64,000 nucleotides of DNA, taken from NCBI RefSeq assembly GCF_002886185.1, contig NZ_KZ614148.1, positions 40,620 through 104,619 on the forward strand, in the 5' to 3' direction. The position numbers and the translations under genes are program-made. Under the pieces are notes generated by a model that saw only the letters and a list, made by a program, of their open reading frames with translations, made no database searches and was not told where the DNA came from. Below are positions 37,724-45,446 of this stretch, in pieces (within the stretch, counting starts at the first letter, position 1; each line of letters begins with the position of its first letter). The DNA is from Salipaludibacillus neizhouensis. GTDB lineage: Bacteria > Bacillota > Bacilli > Bacillales > Salisediminibacteriaceae.

Positions 37724-37993
37724 TGTTAAAAAGATTTTCTTATTCTGTTATTTGTCATATTCCCCATCTTTACTGTGGGCTAATCGGCTTGATGCGGCAG
37801 CCAGCGATAAGCTCCAACAATAGTATATATCAAAAACTAATTGGGGAAAAATAAAGAATGTCCTTATAACAGTGATATAGATAATTTACTCCAATCGTTT
37901 TGATTTTAAAGAGGGAAGATAGACATAATAAGCAACGTAAATAGTGACTCAAACATTAAAACATAATTAGTTCTTTTGGAAGGGGTATTAAAT

Positions 37994-38728
37994 TTGGAAT
38001 CACAAACATTAATTTTTGATTTAGACGATACATTGGTTCACTGTAATAAATATTTTAAGAATGCAGTTGATGAATTTGTTGAACAAATACAAGAATGGTT
38101 TGACCATTTAAGCAAAGAAGAAATTAGAAAAAGGCAAATAGAAATTGATATAAAAAGTGTTAAAGAACATGGTTTACATTCTTCAAGGTTCCCTGAGTCA
38201 CTTGCAACAACTTATATGTCTTTCTGCACAGAATGTGATAGAAATAATGAGAAGGAAAAACTACAAATAGTAAAAAATATCGGGAAAAGTGTATTTCAAA
38301 TTGAGGTACAACCATTTCCAGATATGTATGATGTCTTGAATACTTTAAAGGATGAAGGTCATTCTATGTACCTTTTTACTGGTGGAGATGAACCGAATCA
38401 AAATAGAAAAATTATGCAGTTAGAATTAGAAGAATACTTTAAGAATAATGTTTATATTTTTGAACACAAAAATGCAGATGCTTTACGTAAAGTAATAGAA
38501 GAAATTAAAATAACCCCTAAGTCAACTTGGATGATTGGTAACTCCCTAAGAACAGACATTCAGCCAGCGATTGATTTAGAAATTAACGCCATTCATATTC
38601 CCTCAGATATTGAATGGGCATATAATAAGAAGAACTTAGAAATCGAAACGGAGTTTAAGGGGAAATTTATTGAATTAAAATCTTTAAAAGACTTACCTAA
38701 TTATATTAGGGGGCATGCCAATAGATGA
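37994..38728 (+). CDS. HAD-superfamily hydrolase
   Basis: The 244-residue protein has the four HAD motifs: LIFDLDDTLVHC at the N-terminus, YLFTGG in the middle, a late Lys region, and WMIGNSLRTDIQPAIDL near residue 185. The cap region is helical and charged. It is most likely a phosphatase of unknown substrate. TTG 37994 follows GGAAGGGG; the frame also opens at an earlier TTG (37976) that overlaps the ribosome site. It is not part of the B. subtilis yut order and its AT content is higher than that of its neighbours, suggesting later acquisition. Its stop codon lies in the terminator stem. Confidence 0.8.
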   Translation: MESQTLIFDLDDTLVHCNKYFKNAVDEFVEQIQEWFDHLSKEEIRKRQIEIDIKSVKEHGLHSSRFPESLATTYMSFCTECDRNNEKEKLQIVKNIGKSVFQIEVQPFPDMYDVLNTLKDEGHSMYLFTGGDEPNQNRKIMQLELEEYFKNNVYIFEHKNADALRKVIEEIKITPKSTWMIGNSLRTDIQPAIDLEINAIHIPSDIEWAYNKKNLEIETEFKGKFIELKSLKDLPNYIRGHANR

Positions 38729-38775
38729 AAAGACACCAAACCACAAAAGTAAAATGTGGTTTGGTGTCTTTTTAA
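38728..38775 (+). terminator. Terminator after the HAD hydrolase gene
   Basis: AAAAGACACCAAACCACA pairs with TGTGGTTTGGTGTCTTTT across a 9-base loop. The stem starts on the last base of the stop codon. Confidence 0.92.
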
Positions 38776-38856
38776 CCATTATGTAATAATTTCCATACCT
38801 TTTTAATTCAAAGTAATCTTAAGTCAAAAAAATTTGGCTTTTTATGAGGACTTTTT

Positions 38857-38982
38857 CTACGTTCTCCACGCACAATCCTTCTGTAATCCATAAACCAAAT
38901 CAGCAATATCAGGAATGGTGACACCTCTTTCGGACAACCACCTTCTAGCCGTTTCTTCAACAATCATATGATCCTGCGTCAT
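38857..38982 (-). pseudogene. Truncated yutG / pgpA-like remnant (41 codons)
   Basis: A 41-codon frame on the minus strand has a good ribosome site (AGGTGAAAG then ATG). It encodes EETARRWLSERGVTIPDIAD followed by LVYGLQKDCAWRT and a stop. This resembles the N-terminal domain of YutG, the phosphatidylglycerophosphatase A-related protein of Bacillus, which is several times longer. No further YutG-like sequence follows downstream. The position between yutF and yutH is that of yutG in B. subtilis, so a deletion of the rest of the gene is the best explanation. Confidence 0.6.
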
Positions 38983-39126
38983 TCTTTCACCTACTTTTAT
39001 AAGGTTTCACTGTTTTGTTAGTGTATTCAGATATGAAAAAGTTATTCTAAGGCAGGGGAACGTTTTGGGCGTTTGAATCATACGATAACCAGAGAAATGA
39101 GGAACGAGAGAAAGGGGAGAGTCTGA

Positions 39127-40170
39127 ATGCTTGAAAGACACTTGTATGAACATTTTGGCATTCATCTCAAAAATGTTGAGCAGGCCGGAAATGATCTGAT
39201 TATCTTTGATGAACAGGAAACCTATATTTTAAGACCATATCCGCAAACTCAAATTGTACATTTAGAAGAGAGACTAAAAATGGCCGAACATTTTCAGTCA
39301 TTAAATCATCTGGGAATTGCCTATCCAATGAAGGCAAAAGGAGGGAGCACGCTTAATATAATAGACGGACAAGAAACGGTCCTTTTTCAATTGAAAACCG
39401 GGTTAAATAGGGAACAGCAAATTCAAGAAAAATCAAAGGCAAAAAAACTTGCGCAGTTTCATTTGGATGGAGAGAGCTATGTGTCCACATCGAAACAGGA
39501 GAATGCTACCTGGACATCTTGGAGAGAAAGATGGATCAAACGGTTAGAGCAGTTAGAGAGCTGGTATGTAAAAATAATGAATGAGCCAGTTAAAACAGCA
39601 TTAGATACTGAATTTATTCTGACGTTTCCTTATTATTTAGCAATGACAGAAAATGCGATACAAATGGTCACTGAAATGATAAGTATGAAGCCCTCCTATT
39701 ACTCTGACGGCAACGGACGTACAGTATGCCATCATCGGTTTCATGAAAATAGCTGGTTAAAGACAGATAATCTAAATATATCTGATGTAAAGTTCCCAAC
39801 CGACTTTGTGTGTGATCATTTTACGCGAGATATAACGGAATACTTACGACATATAGCAAAAAATGAACAAGTGCTGCAGGAAAAGATCGATCGGGCGAAT
39901 CGGTTTATTAAAAGATACCATTCAGTAAAGAATTTCGTAGAGTGGGATGGATATATCATTGTCTCAAGGTTGCTTTTTCCTGCACAATACTTTGATGTTT
40001 TAGAAAAATATTACCAGGCTATTGATGACAAAACAAGATCTGAAATGGAAACAAAGTTTGTAAACATGGTTACTAAATCTGAGGATTATGAAATGTTTAT
40101 TCAGCATATATGTTCCTTGTTTTTCACAGCCAAAGATCCATCTATATTACCCGAGTGGTTGATTAATTGA
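39127..40170 (+). CDS. yutH: Spore coat-associated protein YutH
   Basis: The 347-residue protein belongs to the CotS/YutH group of kinase-like coat proteins. The order of blocks, from NVEQAGNDLIIFDEQETYILRP through LAQFHLDGESYV to the VCHHRFHENSWLKTDNLN region, matches the aminoglycoside-phosphotransferase-like fold. The usual catalytic HxD motif is weak, which is common in this group and suggests a structural role in the coat. The start ATG 39127 follows AAAGGGGAGAG. It lies downstream of the yutG remnant, as in B. subtilis. Confidence 0.85.
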   Translation: MLERHLYEHFGIHLKNVEQAGNDLIIFDEQETYILRPYPQTQIVHLEERLKMAEHFQSLNHLGIAYPMKAKGGSTLNIIDGQETVLFQLKTGLNREQQIQEKSKAKKLAQFHLDGESYVSTSKQENATWTSWRERWIKRLEQLESWYVKIMNEPVKTALDTEFILTFPYYLAMTENAIQMVTEMISMKPSYYSDGNGRTVCHHRFHENSWLKTDNLNISDVKFPTDFVCDHFTRDITEYLRHIAKNEQVLQEKIDRANRFIKRYHSVKNFVEWDGYIIVSRLLFPAQYFDVLEKYYQAIDDKTRSEMETKFVNMVTKSEDYEMFIQHICSLFFTAKDPSILPEWLIN

Positions 40171-40332
40171 GGCTCTTTCAACCAACATGGAATTAGTTTT
40201 TGCAACGGAAAGAACTCTCCTTGGAAGAAAATCTTGAATAAACGAAGATTACTTTAAAATAAATGAGAGATATGGCCAAATTAAGATATACTTGCATCAG
40301 AAGTATTTTTAAATAGGAGGCCAGATTAGTAT

Positions 40333-41316
40333 ATGACAAAAGTATTTGTTACGAGGTGTGTTCCTGAAGAATCATTACGCGCATTGAAGACAGTTGCAGA
40401 AGTTGAAGTATGGCCGGAAGAAGAAATGCCAGTCCCAAGGGAAGTGTTGCTTGAAAGGGCAAAAACAGCGGATGGGTTACTAACCATGATATCTGATCAA
40501 GTAGATGAAGAATTATTGAGTGCGGCCAATCATTTAAAAGTTGTAGCAAATATGGCTGTAGGTTTTGATAATATTGATGTTGAAACAGCATCTGCAAAAG
40601 GAATTGTTGTCTGCAACACACCAGATGTACTTACAGACACAACTGCTGATCTGACTTTTATTTTGTTAATGGCAACTGCTAGACGCATCCTTGAGGCAGC
40701 CGATTTTGTAAAGCATGATAAGTGGAAAAATTGGGCGCCAATGCTTTTAGCCGGGAGTGATATTCATCACAAAACACTTGGTATATTTGGAATGGGCAGA
40801 ATTGGAGCTGCTGTGGCTAAACGGGCATCAGGATTTGATATGAAGGTTTTATATCACAATCGATCTCGAAATCAAAATATAGAAGATACACTTGGAGCAG
40901 AATATGTTCCGTTTGAGGAGTTACTTTCTCGTTCAGATTTCGTCGTTTGTTTAGCCCCTTTAACCAAGGAGACAAAAGGAATTTTTCATGAAGGTGCTTT
41001 TCAGAGCATGAAACGATCAGCATTTTTTATTAATGCTTCAAGAGGAGGTCTTGTAGTAGAGGAAGACCTGGAAAGAGCGCTGCTAAACAAGGAAATTGCA
41101 GGAGCAGGCTTAGATGTTTTTGAGGAGGAACCCATTTCTAATAAGCATCCATTATTGACTCATCCAAATGTCGTTGCTTTGCCCCATATCGGTAGTGCCA
41201 GTGTGGAAACACGGCTTCATATGGTTTCTCTGGCAAGCCAGAATATTGTGGATGTATTAAATGGGGACAAGCCTAAAACTATTCTCAATCCTGAAATATG
41301 GCGTACGGAATCATAA
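40333..41316 (+). CDS. D-2-hydroxyacid dehydrogenase (glyoxylate/hydroxypyruvate reductase type)
   Basis: The 327-residue enzyme interconverts 2-hydroxyacids and 2-oxoacids with NAD(P)H. The NAD motif GIFGMGRIGAAVAKR is near residue 150, and the catalytic Arg, Glu and His lie in NASRGGLV, FEEEP and LPHIGSAS. The overall pattern, including NMAVGFDNIDV and NTPDVLTDTTAD, is that of glyoxylate/hydroxypyruvate reductases (D-glycerate dehydrogenase). The cofactor and true substrate are not determined. The ribosome site is AGGAGGCC. A two-way terminator separates it from yutI. Confidence 0.9.
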   Translation: MTKVFVTRCVPEESLRALKTVAEVEVWPEEEMPVPREVLLERAKTADGLLTMISDQVDEELLSAANHLKVVANMAVGFDNIDVETASAKGIVVCNTPDVLTDTTADLTFILLMATARRILEAADFVKHDKWKNWAPMLLAGSDIHHKTLGIFGMGRIGAAVAKRASGFDMKVLYHNRSRNQNIEDTLGAEYVPFEELLSRSDFVVCLAPLTKETKGIFHEGAFQSMKRSAFFINASRGGLVVEEDLERALLNKEIAGAGLDVFEEEPISNKHPLLTHPNVVALPHIGSASVETRLHMVSLASQNIVDVLNGDKPKTILNPEIWRTES

Positions 41317-41356
41317 AAAAAGTGTTCTGACAAATAATTGTCAGAACACTATTGCA
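41315..41356. terminator. Bidirectional terminator
   Basis: AGTGTTCTGACAA pairs with TTGTCAGAACACT (41321-41350), preceded by an A run, and serves the converging dehydrogenase and yutI genes. Confidence 0.85.
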
Positions 41357-41365
41357 TATATTGTC

Positions 41366-41602
41366 TTAGAATACTTGTTCTAATTCAGTTACACCAGGTA
41401 CTTCTTCTAAGAGTGCGCGCTCAATACCAGCTTTTAAAGTAATTGTTGAACTTGGGCATGAACCGCAAGCTCCCATAAGACGAACTTTTACAACTCCGTC
41501 TTCGATATCAACTAGTTCTACGTCTCCACCGTCACGAAGAAGGAATGGACGTAATTTATCGAGCACCTCTTGAACTTGTGAATCCATTGTTTCTGTAGTC
41601 AT
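41366..41602 (-). CDS. yutI: NifU C-terminal-domain Fe-S carrier YutI
   Basis: The 78-residue protein is a Nfu-type Fe-S carrier. It contains [17 protein letters not shown] and the cluster-binding CGSCPSS motif. It probably receives clusters from the SufBCD system encoded at 17.5-22.9 kb and passes them to target proteins. The ATG follows AAAGGAGTG. Confidence 0.95.
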   Translation of the reverse strand: MTTETMDSQVQEVLDKLRPFLLRDGGDVELVDIEDGVVKVRLMGACGSCPSSTITLKAGIERALLEEVPGVTELEQVF

Positions 41603-41764
41603 TTTGCAACACTCCTTTCTTTAATACCTATTATAGTATCTTTTTCGAAAAAAATCCATGATGATGACTTAATTTTTATATCATTTTTTCTGTTAGTTGG
41701 CAGGGTTCATAAATTTAATTTTAGGCTTATGATAAAATGTACGTATGTGGAGGGGATTGAAGAT

Positions 41765-42073
41765 ATGGTTGTTATAAAAATAACGGTATATGGTGCAGAA
41801 ATAAAGTGCGCTAGTTGCATCCATTTACCAAGTGCTTATGAGACGAAAGAATGGTTAGAGGCTGCAATTAAACGTAAATTTCCTGAGAAGGCAATTGACA
41901 TACACTATTGTGACATTGAAAATCCAGTAACAAAAGAAGAACATTCTTTTTCGGATAAAATTGAAGAAGAAGAATATTTTTATCCACTTGTCGTTTTAAA
42001 TGGTGAAGTGGTGGCAGAGGGAAATCCTAAATTAGCAACTATCTTTAAAAAAATAGAAGAAATTAGTTTATAA
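41765..42073 (+). CDS. yuzD: YuzD-family thioredoxin-like protein
   Basis: The 102-residue protein matches the YuzD family (DUF1462). It has a thioredoxin-like start VIKITVYGAEIKCASCIHLP, with a CxxC pair, and a late YPLVVLNGEVVAEGNP. It may act in Fe-S or redox metabolism given its neighbours, but its role is not established. ATG 41765 follows GGAGGGG; the ATG at 41729 has no site. Confidence 0.88.
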   Translation: MVVIKITVYGAEIKCASCIHLPSAYETKEWLEAAIKRKFPEKAIDIHYCDIENPVTKEEHSFSDKIEEEEYFYPLVVLNGEVVAEGNPKLATIFKKIEEISL

Positions 42074-42078
42074 ATAAA

Positions 42079-42102
42079 AAAACGCGCTATGGCGTTTTTT
42101 TT
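42079..42102 (+). terminator. Terminator after yuzD
   Basis: AAAAACGC pairs with GGCGTTTTT across GCTAT, followed by more T residues. It resembles the 3' hairpin of the dispersed element but lacks its flanks. Confidence 0.65.
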
Positions 42103-42162
42103 GATTTTAAATCTCTAAGTGATGGTGGTGGTCGTTTTACTTCGACTGTAGATTAGCTTTTA

Positions 42163-43233
42163 TTAGTGACCGGAATGGTTTTTATACATCCATAACACAC
42201 CGGATTTTAATACTCTTGGTACTCGACCGGTGAGAGACTTTTCTCCCATTAGTCCAAAGCCATGTTTTTTACCTAGGGAGCCTAAAACGCCTTTTAGTTT
42301 AATTTTAGGCATTTCATCAGGATAAGGTTCGTCATTCCACTTTTTTAAGAGGAGCATAGCTACTTGCTCAGCCTGGGCTTCCGCTAATTGAGCACTGGGT
42401 GCATGACTGGAGGCGGCACAGTCACCAACAACGAATACATTATCATAATCCGGCAAATGGTGATATTTCGTAACGTGAGCTCTAGCCATATGATCTTTTT
42501 CAATGTCTAATTCGCGGACAATTTTATTCGCTTGAATTCCTGCTGTCCAAATAATAGCATCAGCTTCAATTGGCTCATCATGATTGTAGAAGACATTAGA
42601 CTCGACCTTGGTAATGTTTGCTCGATTTACTAATGTTACATTATTTTCGAGTAACCAATCAGTGACATAGTTGTAAAGTCTGGCTGGGAACATGGAGAGT
42701 ATATTTTCCCCTCGATCGAGCAACATTATTTCAAGGTCAGGACGACTTTCCCGTAATTCACTGGCTAATTCTACGCCACTTAAACCACCGCCAACGATAG
42801 AAACCCTGCCCTTCGGTTTTACACCTTGTAGAACCTGGTACGTTTTTCGTGCTCTTCTCATCGATTGTATACTAAGCGTATTTTCATTGGCTCCAGGAAC
42901 ACCGTGGTATTTGTCTTCACAGCCAAGACTGACAATTAAATCATCGTAAGGAATTAATTCACCATTTTCAAGTTCAATTTCGTTCGATTCAAGTTGAATT
43001 TTCTTTACGGTTTCAAACTTTAATTCTAGTCGGACATCATTTGGAAAAGACATTCTTAAGTGTCTATCCGCAACTGTTCCGGCGGCAAGCGCATAAAATT
43101 CCGTTTTTAAACTGTGATAAGCTTCTTTTTCAATTAATGTAATCGTAAAATCTTTGAAATCTTTTTCATTTAACAGCTTCTGTATCGCTCGAAGCCCACC
43201 GTATCCTCCACCTAAAACAATTAGATTTCGCAC
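42163..43233 (-). CDS. yutJ: NADH dehydrogenase-like flavoprotein YutJ
   Basis: The 356-residue protein is a type II NADH dehydrogenase family member. It has an N-terminal FAD motif LIVLGGGYGGLRA, a central NAD motif VSIVGGGLSGVELASEL, and VFVVGDCAA for the flavin ring. It probably transfers electrons from NADH to menaquinone without pumping protons, or acts on another acceptor. B. subtilis carries yutJ here. A second family member, yumB, lies at 60.3 kb. The ribosome site GAAGGGGGTT precedes ATG 43233. Confidence 0.88.
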   Translation of the reverse strand: MRNLIVLGGGYGGLRAIQKLLNEKDFKDFTITLIEKEAYHSLKTEFYALAAGTVADRHLRMSFPNDVRLELKFETVKKIQLESNEIELENGELIPYDDLIVSLGCEDKYHGVPGANENTLSIQSMRRARKTYQVLQGVKPKGRVSIVGGGLSGVELASELRESRPDLEIMLLDRGENILSMFPARLYNYVTDWLLENNVTLVNRANITKVESNVFYNHDEPIEADAIIWTAGIQANKIVRELDIEKDHMARAHVTKYHHLPDYDNVFVVGDCAASSHAPSAQLAEAQAEQVAMLLLKKWNDEPYPDEMPKIKLKGVLGSLGKKHGFGLMGEKSLTGRVPRVLKSGVLWMYKNHSGH

Positions 43234-43477
43234 GGGCTTAACCCCCTTCGATCATAACAAAAAAAATAAACGATCCGAACGCTTATTTTTTTCTACATCG
43301 ATATTATTGTGAGAAATTGTTGACAATCTAAATATATCAGTTTCCTGTGGATTCTACAATGGTTTTGGAAGCGGTTTTAATATTAATATAATAAAAATCA
43401 AGCTTGATTAATTGACAAAATTCAAGGACGAAGGTAGCATAGACGAGGAAAGTTAGCAATACAATGAGGTGATGAAT

Positions 43478-43714
43478 GTGGGCCCAATCATTGAGTTTTG
43501 CGTAAGTAACTTAGCAAGTGGAACTCAAAAAGTTAAAGAAGAACTGGAAAAAGATCCTGATTTAGATGTGATCGAATATGGCTGTTTAAGTTTTTGCGGG
43601 CAATGTGCACGTAATCGTTTTGCATTAGTGAACGGAGAAGTTGTCACAGGCGAAACGAATGAAGAATTGCTGCAAAATATCTATACATTTATTGAAGAAA
43701 ACCCTATGTTTTAG
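43478..43714 (+). CDS. yuzB: YuzB family protein (UPF0349)
   Basis: The 78-residue product matches the UPF0349 YuzB family: [15 protein letters not shown], then [14 protein letters not shown] and FALVNGEVV, ending ENPMF. The Cys pattern suggests a thioredoxin-like or metal-binding fold, with unknown function. GTG 43478 is six bases after GAGGTG and gives an N-terminus that agrees with relatives; the ATG at 43472 touches the ribosome site. A terminator follows at 43722-43752. Confidence 0.88.
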   Translation: MGPIIEFCVSNLASGTQKVKEELEKDPDLDVIEYGCLSFCGQCARNRFALVNGEVVTGETNEELLQNIYTFIEENPMF

Positions 43715-43721
43715 TATATCT

Positions 43722-43753
43722 AGCTTGCCATGAAATTCATGCAAGCTTTTTTC
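43722..43753 (+). terminator. Terminator after yuzB
   Basis: AGCTTGC and ATGAA pair with TTCAT and GCAAGCT, with one bulged base, followed by TTTTTTC. Confidence 0.8.
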
Positions 43754-43765
43754 TTTTCAGAGCTA

Positions 43766-43815
43766 GGAGAAAACGTTAACTATTTATTAAAAGTTAGTAA
43801 AGCTTATTTATAAGG
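43766..43815 (+). repeat. Possible decayed 3' module of the dispersed element
   Basis: GGAGAAAACGTTAACTATTT followed by ATTAAAAGTTAG parallels GGAGAAAACGCTGTATTTAA and TAAAAGACG at 27481. The hairpin is no longer intact. It ends before the TAAGGAGG site of the next gene. Confidence 0.35.
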
Positions 43816-43825
43816 AGGACTTTCT

Positions 43826-44062
43826 TTGAAACCAATCCCTTTTGATCATACATGGCCCTACGAAAAACAAATGGGGGATATCTATTTAGCATCATGCCCA
43901 TATTGTTCTACCGATAATGTACTGACAAATCTATCCTCTGCAGCTTTGGGACGAGCAAAAGAGCAGGTGAAAGTCAGAGTAAATATGCCTTGCTGTCATA
44001 AAACGATGATCGTATTAGAGGCTGACGAAGATTATTTTTGGACGACGGAGAAGTTAAGGTGA
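43826..44062 (+). CDS. Small Cys-rich protein, probably zinc-binding
   Basis: The 78-residue protein has a CPYC pair near residue 24 and a CC pair in NMPCCHKTMIVLE, which could form a zinc ribbon. Between them lies LTNLSSAALGRAKEQVKVRV. It starts at TTG 43826 behind AAGGAGGAC. I do not recognise a named family. A 24-codon frame (44070-44144) begins eight bases after its stop. Confidence 0.65.
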   Translation: MKPIPFDHTWPYEKQMGDIYLASCPYCSTDNVLTNLSSAALGRAKEQVKVRVNMPCCHKTMIVLEADEDYFWTTEKLR

Positions 44063-44069
44063 GGTCAGC

Positions 44070-44144
44070 ATGTCATTAGTCAATGACTTATTTATTCTAT
44101 GGACTTATTCTCAAAAACAAAAAACGATGAATACAGAAGTTTGA
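44070..44144 (+). CDS. Possible 24-residue small protein
   Basis: The frame encodes MSLVNDLFILWTYSQKQKTM and four more residues. A ribosome site AGGTGAGG lies in the end of the upstream gene at the right spacing, so translational coupling is possible. No conservation can be checked here. Confidence 0.25.
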   Translation: MSLVNDLFILWTYSQKQKTMNTEV

Positions 44145-44262
44145 GGTGGTTGTTCGCGTTTACATTGCAAATGTTGCCGATTTCATGGAAGGAAATGACC
44201 TTTGCTAAAAGTTTTGAAGGTTATCATAATAAAGGTAACTTAAAACGAAGGAAGGTTTTTAT

Positions 44263-44352
44263 ATGAGAAAACTTTTCAAAAAAATTGATGCTTTTTTCGA
44301 TGAGGTTCAAGAGTTACGTAAACATGGAGAAAAAAATATGCAAGATAAATAA
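44263..44352 (+). CDS. 29-residue small protein, unknown
   Basis: The frame starts at ATG 44263 behind GAAGGAAGG and reads MRKLFKKIDAFFDEVQELRK before a basic tail ending QDK. It looks like one amphipathic helix with basic and acidic faces. A terminator follows immediately at 44367-44401, so it has its own transcription end. These facts favour a real small gene over chance. Confidence 0.45.
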   Translation: MRKLFKKIDAFFDEVQELRKHGEKNMQDK

Positions 44353-44366
44353 ATATTGATTATTTC

Positions 44367-44402
44367 GCCTATCTCTTAAATTATGAGGTAGGCTTTTATT
44401 TT
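44367..44402 (+). terminator. Terminator after the 29-residue ORF
   Basis: GCCTATCTC pairs with GAGGTAGGC (one G-T pair), followed by TTTTATTTT. Confidence 0.8.
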
Positions 44403-44448
44403 GAAAAAATATAAATTATTTTAATGAAATTGTATATTTTTATAGAAT

Positions 44449-44461
44449 ATTGTCTTACAAT
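44449..44461. promoter_or_regulatory. Putative GntR operator at its own gene
   Basis: ATTGTCTTACAAT, a TTGT-N3-ACAA dyad, lies 30 bases before the regulator gene. The same motif occurs at 45287-45299 and in inverted pair at 49779-49817, so autoregulation is likely. Confidence 0.65.
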
Positions 44462-44490
44462 TATAATTAATAACAAAGGAGGAAAAGAGT

Positions 44491-45219
44491 ATGATAGATA
44501 ATGATAAAAAAGGGATGGATATAAAATCGCTCAGTCGTAAATCGCTTTCTAAACAAGTAATGGATGAATTAATTGACCTGCTAATGACAGGGAAGTATAA
44601 ACCAGGGGATCGTATCCCATCTGAATTTGAACTAATGGATATTTGTAATGTTAGCAGACCTGTGATTAGGGAAGCTTTGACATCTTTAGAGGTAATGGGG
44701 ATTATTAACCGAAAAACCCGAAGTGGTAGCTTTTTTTCCGATAAAATAGGCAGCAAACCTTTTTCTATGATGCTTGCTCTTTCGGCCGGAGACCTTCCTT
44801 CTATCATTGAAATAAGAGTTGCACTGGAGCTAGGTTTAGTAACACTGGCAGCTGAAAAAATTACGGATGAAGAATTACGTATGCTAAGAGAAAATATTGA
44901 AAAAATGAGAACGTTACCAACAGAAGATTCTTCTGAAATTGATAAAGTATTTCATAAAATAATTGCTCATAGTGCCCAAAACTCACTTTTTGAAGGAATG
45001 ATTGATCCATTGCAAAAGTTTCACCAAAAGGTTTTGGATCACATTCCTTTAGAAGATCGAAACTTAACTGATACGTTGAATTATCATATTGATATTTACA
45101 ATGCGTTAGAAAAACGTGATCCGGTAGAGGCATATATAAGTATGTATCGTCATCTAGATTTCGTAAGGAAAAAAGCATTAAAAGGAATAGAAAAAAGCAT
45201 GTTAAGCTCCGAAGAATAG
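44491..45219 (+). CDS. GntR-family (FadR subfamily) regulator of the sugar-acid island
   Basis: The 242-residue protein has an N-terminal winged helix-turn-helix (about 15-82), with KYKPGDRIPSEFELMDICNV, SRPVIREALTSLEVMG and the wing RSGSFF. A C-terminal all-helical FCD ligand domain (about 95-225) follows. FCD regulators often sense sugar acids or related carboxylates and repress catabolic operons. The gene stands at the head of the aldarate cluster. The shared TTGTCTTACAA motif near three promoters is the likely binding site. The ribosome site is GGAGGAAAAG. Confidence 0.88.
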   Translation: MIDNDKKGMDIKSLSRKSLSKQVMDELIDLLMTGKYKPGDRIPSEFELMDICNVSRPVIREALTSLEVMGIINRKTRSGSFFSDKIGSKPFSMMLALSAGDLPSIIEIRVALELGLVTLAAEKITDEELRMLRENIEKMRTLPTEDSSEIDKVFHKIIAHSAQNSLFEGMIDPLQKFHQKVLDHIPLEDRNLTDTLNYHIDIYNALEKRDPVEAYISMYRHLDFVRKKALKGIEKSMLSSEE

Positions 45220-45270
45220 ATCATTGTGTTCTATTTTTCACTTTTTTAATAAAATTAAGAAAATTCAGTA

Positions 45271-45314
45271 TTGACTTATTTTTTTAATTGTCTTACAATA
45301 AAATTATCTTACAG
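45271..45314 (+). promoter_or_regulatory. Promoter and operators of the first sugar-acid operon
   Basis: TTGACT (45271-45276) and TACAAT (45294-45299) are 17 bp apart. The operator-like ATTGTCTTACAAT (45287-45299) covers the -10 box. A weaker copy ATTATCTTACAG lies at 45303-45314. Binding there would block RNA polymerase. Confidence 0.7.
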
Positions 45315-45350
45315 AGAACTACTCAGTTTAAAGACTTTTTAAAACAATTA

Positions 45351-45365
45351 ATGAAAGCGTATTCT
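45351..45365. promoter_or_regulatory. Catabolite-responsive element (cre)
   Basis: ATGAAAGCGTATTCT fits the CcpA consensus WTGNAANCGNWNNCW at every position. It lies about 45-60 bases after the expected transcription start, where CcpA would act as a roadblock. Glucose repression of the operon is predicted. Confidence 0.65.
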
Positions 45366-45446
45366 TAAAAGTGTTTGACCGGTTAATATCAAAGGAGATT
45401 ATAACAGACCAACATAGAAAGAAACGGTCTGAATGGAGGAAAAGTA

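Noticed and set aside
42079-42102. Another copy of the dispersed 3' module
   Set aside because: The hairpin AAAAACGC/GGCGTTTTT is similar, but the flanking ATTTAATAAAAGA and CTTA are absent, so it is best called an ordinary terminator of yuzD.
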